A DNA stretch of 64,000 bases. Origin: Sipunculus nudus. Taxonomy: Eukaryota > Annelida > Sipuncula > Golfingiida > Sipunculidae. The notes under the pieces were generated by a model that was not told the DNA's origin, searched no databases, and was given only the letters and a program-made list of their open reading frames with translations. Below, piece after piece: positions 56,166 to 64,000 of the stretch; the first letter of the stretch is position 1; every line of letters begins with the position of its first letter. The stretch spans positions 76,050,643 to 76,114,642 of the forward strand of contig CM049307.1 of assembly GCA_026874595.1 (NCBI GenBank), in the 5' to 3' direction. The translations under genes and the position numbers were made by a program.

Positions 56166-59100
56166 CTTAAAGGAAAAATTTATAATCTGAAATCAAGACA
56201 GAGATTGTTCAATACACCAACATTCATAGACAAATAGTCAATAGGCCAGAAAGTGAACCCCCCCCCCCCCGGGAATTTTCGCGACCCCTCTAGTTTTCTT
56301 CCTTGAGGTGTCCTTTACTCATTTCCAGGTGTTTTCAAACATATAAATACTGCAAACACCTGGAAAATCAACTTTTTATAAACCACGTCCTCAATTTGAA
56401 TTTTTTTTCTGGTGCGACTTTCCATTAGTTTACGGACCATTACTTTCTTATTATACATCATAAGTGCAAAATTGTGGCATCAATGGAATTGGAAGAACAT
56501 TAGCTTTGTAATGATATATAATGTGGTCTTGAAAAAGTTACCTGTAAAAATTCCTGGGCCACTTTTGTACCCCTACCCCTTAATTTTTCTAAAAAAATTG
56601 ACTTTTTTCAGATATTATGGGTACCAAAGGCATATTTTAAGATTTAGGCATATCCTTATTTCTTGATATGTTTAAAACATCTTTTAGCACACATGCATAT
56701 ACATATTAGTATACGTTTTTAATATTTTGCAAGATTACACGCAATAAACAGTCATGGAAAGCAAGTCAAATTTAATATTTGCAGATATACCATCTTCACA
56801 GTGGCTTTTGCTACATAGTTTATGCAATTCTCAACATATCTGCAAAATCTTTGTATCATTGGAATTTAAAGAACATTCCAATTGCAATTATTATAAATAT
56901 GAAGATATGCATGTGAAAAACAAGAAGCTGTGTGCATATCTGTTTCCCCCTACCCCTTATATATGAGACAGTTTGAACCATGAACTTACAAGGCCTTCAG
57001 CCGGAGCCGCCTACAGCCTTCCAAAATTTCTATGTTCTCACTAGCTTGCTGTTTTAAGGTATCCTTTTCCCGTTTCAAGGTGTTTCCATACATATAAATG
57101 CTGCGAACACCCAGAAAGTCAACTTTTATTTACATACCGCGTCCTCAATTTGAAAACTTTTTTCTGGCGCGACATTCCAGGGGTTTATGGACCAAACTTT
57201 CTTATTGTACATCAAAAGTGCACAATTTTGGCATCAACACAGTCAGAAGAACATTAGCATATAATCATATTTAATTTGGCTTTAAAAAATATATGTAAAA
57301 ATTCTTAGGCCAATTTTGTACCCCTTACCCCTTATTTTTTTTTCTTAAGAATTTACATTTTCCCAGATATTATGGGTACCAAAGGCATATTTAGGGATTT
57401 AGCCATATCCTTAGGTCTGAATATGTTTTAAGCATCTTTCAGCACGAATGCATATACATATTTAACATTAGTTATCCATATTTAGCAAGATTAGACAAAA
57501 TAAACAATCATGGACAAGAAAGTCAAATATTTGCAAAAATATGCCCTTCAAAGTGTCTTTTGTTTCATAGCCTTTGCAAATCTCAACATTTCTGCAAGAT
57601 CTTGGTATCATTGGATTTGTAGGAACATTCCAGGTGCAATGATAATAAATATGATCATTTACGTGAGAACAACAAGAAGCTATGTGCATATCTGTTACCC
57701 CCTACCCCTAAAGCATGAGGCAGTTTGAACCATGAACTTGCAAAGCCTTGGGCCGGAGAAGCCTACAGCGCTCAGTAATTTTCATGATCCCAATAGCTGG
57801 CTGTTTAAAGATGTCCCATGCCTGTTTCAAGGTGTTTCCAAGCATATAAATAGAGAAAACACCTTGAAATACTATTTTTGCAACCAAATACTCAATTTTA
57901 AAATTTTATCTGGAGTGACTTTGCGCCAGTATATGCATCAATATTGCATAATTGACACAAATAGAATTCGGAAAACATTACTATACATTAATCAATACTC
58001 AGAAGAACTGATACCCATATATAATCCTGAATATATTTCACTAAAAGTTAATACCTGCACATGTGCTCTTAATTCTAAAGGCATATTTACAAAAATGCAT
58101 ATCGATTAGTATCCCAAAATATGCAAAAAAACCCACAAAACAAAGACAACTATATTTTCAGCCATATTGTTTTCACTGTCACTTGATTCACACTGAAAAT
58201 CTCGTAATGAGAGCTAGATCCTCTTGTGATTGAAGGTGCAGGAAATTCTACTGATATAATTTATTGATAAAATGTATAACCCTTATAATGCAAGGATATA
58301 ACTAGATGTGTCGGAACGACACAAATGCCCTCGCCTGGGGTAAATTAGAAACATTTGTTAAATTTTATAGTTCAGGAGGTGGCGTATGGTCAAAAGTAGG
58401 TCAACAAGGGCAAAATACAAACTCGATCTGTAACGGGTCATTATCAAGCAACACACCAAAAATCAGGCCAGTATCTGCAGGCATTGTGGAAAAAAGTCCA
58501 TACATGTGCAAACATTAGGCCAGTATCTGTAAGCATTGCATTGCAAAACTAGAATATTAGCAAAAGCTGATAATCAGTTATAAATTTAAATTGGAGAGGT
58601 ATGTACCATGTTTCATAACAATCCACCAAATGCTTCCTGAGAAATAAGCTCCTAAGTTTTTTTCTATACTAAGCTCTGTGACCTTGAAAAGTAGGTCAAG
58701 AACACCCATCTTTGAATTTGACCAAGATTTTGTAAATATCATGCATTAGCACTGAAGAAATGAAGTTCCTGTGTTGAATACCTTTGGAGATTTCCTGCAC
58801 AAAAGGTCAACATTGAAAAATCTGATTAAAATACATAAAAAAAATCAGAAATTGTAGACGGTGCTACCAAAATTGTGCAGCAAGCACAGACCATCATTCC
58901 AAATGATCATAGTAAGTTTTGTGAAAATCCACATAATGGTTCCTGAGATATAAGCTTCTGTGTGTTTTTCTATAATCAGCTCTAAAACAAAGAAAAATAG
59001 GTCAAGGTCACCCATCTTTGCACTTGAATAAGATTTTGTTGATATACATCTTCACTGATGAAATAAAATTCCAACGGTGAATCCTTTTAGAGATATCCCG

Positions 59101-62100
59101 CTCACAAGGCCAAAATTGAAAAATCCGATAAAAATTGATTAAAAAATCAGAAATTGCAGGTGGCGCCACCAAAATTGTGCAGCACGTACAGGCCATCAGT
59201 CCCAATGATCATAGTAAGTTTTGTGAAAATCCACACAATGGTTCCTGAGATATAAGCTTCTGAGTGTTTTTCTATTATCAGCTCTAAAATGTAGAAAAAT
59301 GGGTCAAGGTCACCCATCTTCAAACTTTACTGAGATTTTATCGATATACATCTTCACTGATGATATAAATTTCCAACGGGGAATCCTTTTAGAGATATCC
59401 CGCTCACAAGGTAAAAGTTAACAGACGCGGACGAAAGGACGCCAGACAGACAGACGGACGGATGGACAGACAGACGGACAGCTTGGGTGACGACAATAGT
59501 CCATCAGCCTATGAGCTGAGGGCTAAAAACGGCTGTACATGTACATTTGTCATGAAAATTTATATTTTTCATGAAATTTTCTATGTTAAGGAGCCGTAAA
59601 ACAATCAAAAGTAGGTCAACCGTGACGAAACGCGAACTCGATCTGTAACTGGTCATTATCTGACCACATACCAAAAATCAGGCCAATATCTGCAGGCATT
59701 GCGAAAAAAAGTCCGTACATGTGTATTTGTCATGAAAATGTCTATTTTTCATGAAATTTTCTAAGTTTAGGAGCCGTAAAACGGTCAATAGTAGATCAAC
59801 CGGGACGAAACGCGAACTCGATCTTTAACTGGTCATTATCTGCCCACATCAGCCTAATATCTGCAGGCATTGCGAAAAAAAAGTCCGTACAACCGTTTGA
59901 TTTCGGAATGACGGAATGACGGAAGGACGGAATGACGGAAGGACGGACATGGGTAAAACTATATGCCCCGGCCACTTTGTGGCGGGGGCATAAAAAATAT
60001 ACCGTCATGTATAAATTAAGGGGTCTTAACTAAAGCTTTCCTTACTTCACAATGTGAAAGTTTAATTTATGTATGCAATACTTTTCAGTTAACTTTAAAC
60101 GTGTTGTAAGCAATTGAGACTGAGGCACACAAGCTCATTCTAATGTTTCTATAAATTTTCTGAAATAACTGATTGAAGTGACAAATACTTCATCAGAGAA
60201 ACCAGCTTTACTATAGTGTACTTCCTTTATTTTTACCTCTTAATATTTATATGTGCTTTCATTGATCTTGTCTCTCATAATTTGACGAATTTTGTCTCTG
60301 TATTTTCAGTTTTCCAAATTAACTGCTCCAAAAATGTCATTGGTTCAACAAAGTATGATATATATACAAGACTCTGATATAGCGAGACTCTTATATCTAC
60401 AGAGTCATCAGTGCATTCAGAGTGTTTTATGTGTTGCCTCGTATTTCTCATTTTTATCAGACAATATCATATATACCATATACTATACCATATTCAAATG
60501 TTACTTGGTGAGGCACAGTTTGCATAATCTCACTGGATTTGCTTTAAGAAATCTTGGGGAAATCACCAACTGCCAGCTAATGGTAACCAACACTTTTGAC
60601 TAATGCTGACAAAAATCATCAATAGGTGCAAGGCTAAACAATTAAGGGACACTTATCAACACCGTATCTTTAATCTGTGATGTATTTAAATTGATTCAAA
60701 TATGTGTAGCTCTGTTTCACCAAATCAGACTTCCTTCACTACTTTGTAGAACGGAGTCTATGAATTTAACAGTGGTGGCAAGTGTCGGTGTCATCTAGAA
60801 ACCTGATTCAAGTGGACAACCTCACAATAATGCTAAAAAGTGTTGTCCCTGTTTAATGATTAAGTGATGTTACTAGTATTTATCTAGCTCTTAATGAACT
60901 AATAAACTGTAATTTATATATGAACAGTCATTCAATAATCCCATGAGATCCCTAATAATATTTTCTATTTTCACTTAACCATGAGTGAACATCAGTGTTC
61001 GACCAAAGGACTGGCCACTGAGGTATAGCTTTCCTAGGGAAAGTTTTAATTTGTCATATCCAAAGACCCTAAATTTTGATATTTCAAGCCAGTGAAGCAA
61101 AATACACCGTAATGTTGATAATACTGATTTTTTTTCTGATAAAATATTTGTGACTTGACACTCATTTGTTTTACATGATTTATAGAAGTGTTAGAGGGAG
61201 CTTGTGGGCAATAGTCTCAGTTATTTACTACACGGGTAAGATTCTGTCTGTGGAGTAATCCAGTTCAAACCATGTTATTGATACTGAAGGGTTAGAGATT
61301 AACACCATACAATTATCTTTTTCTTCCTCTGCATTCTATTAGTCATACATGTTTGCAATAAATTAAGATTCCTACAAATCCAATAACACAAAGATCTGGC
61401 TCTTATAACGAGATCTGTGTGTGTGAAACAAAATACACTGTCTAAACAACACAACTGCATTATTGTCAAATGTAACCTTCATTTATAAAATGGGGTTATT
61501 TTGCATAATCTTTAGGAAACCAATGTGGAAATTCCAAATGTATTTGCGCTATTTGTGCTTAAAGAATGATTAAAAATTAATGATAAGTCTGAACCATATA
61601 AAGACGCCTTTGGTATAAGCGCAATTGTTAATCTTTAGGGTCATTTAATCATGATTATTAGAGGATACAAAACGGCCTCAGAATTTATATATATCATTTG
61701 CTCTGAGCAATATAGTAATTATAATATAGTAATATTCATTCAATTCTATTTGTGTCAAAATTATGCAATGTTGATACATAATAATATTCACAAGGGATGG
61801 TTGTCCATATACTGGCGTAAAGTCACTCAGGATATGTTTTTTTTTAAATTGAGTAGTTGGTTGCAAAAAGGGGGATTTCAGGGTGACTTTTCTATTTATA
61901 TGTTTGAAAACACCATGAAACAGGGAAAGGATACCTTTTAACAGCCAGCCAGTGCGATCATGAAAATTACTGAACGCTGTAGGCTTCTCTGGCCCAAGGC
62001 CTTGTAAGTTCATGGTTCAAACGGCCTCATGTTTTAGGGGGAGGGGGTAAAAGAACATAGCTCCTTGTTGTTCTCATAAAAATGGTCATATTTATGATCA

Positions 62101-64000
62101 CTGCAAAGCTATTAAGCAAATATATTTCTGCAAATATTTGACTTGCTTGTCCATGATTGTTAATTGTATCTAATCTTGCTACATTTTAAACACTAATGTA
62201 AAATATGTATATGCATTTGTGCATATTCAGATATCAGGGTATACTCAAATCCTAAAATATGCCTTTGGTAATCAAAATATCTGTAAAAAATGTCATCTTT
62301 AAAGAAAAATTAAGGGGTACGGGTACAAAAGTGGCCCAGGAATAATCACATGTTACATTTTCAAGACCACATTATATATAATACTACAAAGCTAATGTTC
62401 TTCCAATTCCGTTGATGCCACAATTGTGCACTTATGACGTATAATAAGAAAGTTATAGTCCATGAACCAATGGAAAGTCGCACCAGAAAAAAAAGTTTTC
62501 AAATTGAGAATGTGTTTTTTTAAAAGTTGATTTTCCAGGTGTTTGCAGTATTTATGTGTTTGGAAACACCTGGAAATGAGTAAAGGACACCTTAAGGAAG
62601 AGAACAAGGGGGGTCGCAAAAATTCTCGGGGGGGGGGGGAAGGGTTTCCCTTTCTGGCCCATGGACTAAAGTAGCGGAAGCATTCGTTTGGGCTACCCGG
62701 AGATAACTGCTGTCAATTGAGGTCTCGACAACTAGATGCCAAAAAAAACATCCTTCAGGAAGGGTCGTTTCTACCGGGAATATACATCATCCAGTTAGGG
62801 ATTATGGCCGGGACTACTGTCTCACCGGCATACAATTTCTTCACAATCAAAGAAAAGATTTCTGTTTAAACTGCACATAACTAATATAAAAAGTATACTG
62901 ATTTGAGAAGAAGCAGATGGGCTAGTTTTGTTCAAATTTTGCATGCTGAAGTGTTTAACAGAAAAATGATTTTTCACACTGATCCCGTGGTGATGTGAAG
63001 TGAAATTTGGAGTGAAAACTTATTAGGTCTGTTATTCCTTGCTAACGGACGACTAGTTGCCAGTCGGACGGAAGAACGATGGACAAAGACAAACAGCTAT
63101 AGCTTAGCATGACATAGACATCCGAGCTATAAACGACTATGATTTAATTAGTAACAATGTAAATACAGCAGAAATGCATTGAGCAGAAATCTACTCACCT
63201 GCATGATACCCTGTTGAAAGTACCTTCCATCTTGAGTCAGTCTCATCCCATCTGTTCAGAATCACCCGTTTAGCGAGCTCCTCGTCCACACAGATGTAAA
63301 ACGTACCCTTCTTCCTGATTTGGTCCGCGGTAGACAAGATATTGCTACAATGGAGGCAGACTATCTCTAAATCGTTGGCTCGATATGACAAGCCCGGATT
63401 CTTAGCTGACGCCCCCGGCTGATTCTTCTTGGCTTTATAGGAATCCCAATCTTCTTTCTGTAAAGGAAAAAAAAAATTAAATATCATATGCAATTTCCTG
63501 AGCATTTCGGGAACGGGCCAATGAAAAAGATAAGCTTTTGGTGTTGATTCGGCAGGTGAAGCGGATTCAGGGACGTCATCAAGGAATTTCACAAATGTAC
63601 AGTCACTTAAGCAATAATGAACCTGGGAATATGTGCCGAAAAAGGGAAAATAAACAAGGATTTGGGAGCATCCCTCAATTGGAACCGCCCACCCCCTCAC
63701 ACACACACACACACATGGCGGAGCCTTGCATTCCTTAGAATGCAGATTACTAGTTCCTACCTGTTTCTTCATTATATTAGCAGCTAACTTGGCCGGATCC
63801 TCGTCCTGTAGCTGCTCAAGTGTTTCTTTTATTTCTCGTATCTTCTTCCTGTTCTCAAGCTCCTTTTTCTCTACGTCACTTCCTTCTCGTACAATTAGGT
63901 AACACGCACGTGCTATACCACGTGACTGCAACGCACCAATTTCATTGGTTGTGACGTTGTATTGTATTAGGTAATCACACTCTTGAATGTCTACTCCTTC
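55969..64000 (-). CDS. RLR-4: RIG-I-like receptor, last three coding exons (partial at window edge)
   Basis: The C-terminal part of a fourth paralogue; the rest lies beyond 64000. Join within the window (minus strand): 64000-63761, 63457-63199, 56165-55969. All visible junctions are in phase (0, then 1) and open, so there is no sign of decay. Visible: EGVDI of motif V, motif VI QSRGIAR, the pincer-like helix VEKKELENRKKIREIKE, zinc half-sites CLHC and CGDDVC, and the end FRVEEEAVDE. The last intron is 7 kb, against 0.7 kb in RLR-1 and 1.3 kb in RLR-2, because a large inverted-repeat element sits in it. Being the most upstream copy in transcription order, it may head the array. Confidence 0.85.
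58300..59520. repeat. About 300-bp tandem repeat with GACGGAC terminus
   Basis: GGTCAAGRNCACCCATCTT recurs at about 58693, 59000 and 59302, giving a period of 302-307. The shared unit also includes CCTGAGATATAAGCTTCTG, TTTTAGAGATATCCCGCTCA and TGCAGGTGGCGCCACCAAAA. It ends with a GACAGACGGACGG tract and AGCCTATGAGCTGAGGGC. The left boundary begins with the hairpin GTGTCGGAACGACAC at 58309-58323. Confidence 0.7.
59540..59996. repeat. About 180-bp tandem repeat ending in a G/C hairpin
   Basis: TTTGTCATGAAAATNTATWTTTTTCATGAAATTTTCTA recurs with a period near 180 bp (59547, 59727), with GGTCAACCGKGACGAAACGC and GCAGGCATTGCGAAAAAAA. It is followed by GACGGAA repeats and the hairpin TATGCCCC-GCCAC-TTT-GTGGC-GGGGCATA at about 59963-59993. 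A related unit occurs at 58389-58540. The two blocks 58300-59996 may be one composite element. Confidence 0.65.
60000..61630. other. Centre of the inverted-repeat element, no gene recognised
   Basis: AT-rich, no repeat match within the window and no domain in any frame. Confidence 0.35.
62930..63135 (+). repeat. R1-family right end
   Basis: TAACGGACGACTAG..GTCGGACGGAAGAACGATGG, then ACAAAGACAAACAGCTATAG, CTTAGCATGAC and GAGCTATAAACG. A degenerate R1 terminus between the inverted-repeat element and RLR-4 exon E. Confidence 0.5.
63199..63457 (-). CDS. RLR-4 exon E: first half of regulatory domain
   Basis: A 259-nt exon encoding KEDWDSYKAKKNQPG, CLHC, RKKGTFYICVDEELAKRV and RWDETDSRWKVLSTGYHAG. 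Acceptor TTTACAG, donor GTGAGT. Phases as in RLR-1. Confidence 0.92.
63495..63740 (-). repeat. Dispersed repeat GG1, third copy
   Basis: CATTTCGGGAACGGGCCAAT, GGTGTTGATTCGGCAGG, GACGTCATCAAGGAATTTCA, GAACCTGGGAATATGTGCCG and ATGGCGGAGCCTTGCATTCC match 915-1105 in order. It contains a short (AC)n tract at about 63698-63715. It lies in the RLR-4 D-E intron. Confidence 0.6.
63761..64000 (-). CDS. RLR-4 exon D, truncated by window end
   Basis: Encodes EGVDIQECDYLIQYNVTTNE, then QSRGIARACYLIVREGSDVE. In motif VI the second Arg of QxRGRxR is Ile, while the final Arg is kept. By analogy with RLR-1 the exon would begin about 38 nt past the window edge. Donor GTAGGA below 63761. Confidence 0.9.

Larger units (their letters stand above)
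56232..62670. mobile_element. 6.4-kb foldback-like inverted-repeat element in RLR-4 last intron
   Basis: The left end (AATAGTCAATAGGCCAGAAA, then poly-C, then TTTTCGCGACCCCTC) matches the reverse complement of the right end (TTTAGTCCATGGGCCAGAAA, poly-C, TTTTTGCGACCCCCC). The arms continue: 56300-56530 against 62600-62390 (TTTCCAGGTGTTT, GGTGCGACTTTCCATT, GTGGCATCAA.GGAATTGGAA). Within the arms the sequence is itself tandem with a period near 750 bp: units at about 56300, 57050 and 57805 on the left, and about 62600 and 61930 on the right. The centre (58110-61630) holds other repeats. No transposase. Short frames such as 57732-58109 and 61678-62013 pair as arm copies and are not taken as genes. 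Confidence 0.7.

Noticed and set aside
57732-58109. Frames at 57732-58109 (plus) and 61678-62013 (minus) with shared MNLQ.LGPEKPTA start as a protein family
   Set aside because: They are the two arms of an inverted repeat. The similarity is at DNA level, ends diverge in frame, and the composition looks non-coding.
1-64000. LTR retroelements, endogenous viruses or Polinton-like fossils
   Set aside because: I looked for long terminal repeats, and for protease, reverse transcriptase, integrase and capsid-like peptides, and saw none I could support.

Overview
The window is animal nuclear DNA. It has GT-AG introns, is AT-rich, and carries many long (TA)n tracts, tRNA-derived SINEs and dispersed repeats with GGTCAAGGTCACC-type tandem cores. 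That repeat landscape, together with a multigene family of RIG-I-like receptors (RLRs), suggests a marine invertebrate, most likely a bivalve mollusc. The lineage is inferred from general familiarity and could not be tested here.

The only genes I can support are four copies of one RLR family, all on the minus strand in a head-to-tail array. In coordinate order they are RLR-1 (584-15880, intact, 780 aa), RLR-2 (33033-39489, intact, 887 aa), RLR-3 (about 43382-46758, decayed pseudogene) and RLR-4 (last three coding exons, 55969 to the window end). Intact copies share six coding exons with identical phases: exon A (disordered N-terminus), B (Hel1 plus helicase insert), C and D (Hel2), E and F (C-terminal regulatory domain with two zinc-binding cysteine pairs). 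About 2.1-2.5 kb upstream of exon A in RLR-1, -2 and -3 is a conserved block ending in a splice donor, which I read as a leader exon.

No CARD domains are visible. In their place exon A encodes a Ser/Thr/Pro/Glu-rich tail that begins with a basic KRKLGH motif and continues into a 24-residue (72-bp) tandem repeat. RLR-1 has about one unit, RLR-2 five to six, and the RLR-3 pseudogene a longer, internally duplicated array. The helicase motifs also carry unusual changes. The family probably binds viral double-stranded or 5'-triphosphate RNA and acts either as an LGP2-like modulator or through the new N-terminus.

Layout: 1-18355 RLR-1, whose exon A-B intron has grown to 7.5 kb by repeat insertion; 18356-33032 spacer with SINEs, a LINE fragment with target-site duplications, a possible hAT-type element and microsatellites; 33033-41770 RLR-2; 42160-42590 SINE; 43040-48820 RLR-3, a segmental duplicate of the RLR-2 block; 48820-55968 spacer dominated by (TA)n; 55969-64000 RLR-4, with a 6.4-kb foldback-type inverted repeat in its last intron. 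I saw no LTR or retroviral element, CRISPR array, rRNA or convincing functional tRNA gene.
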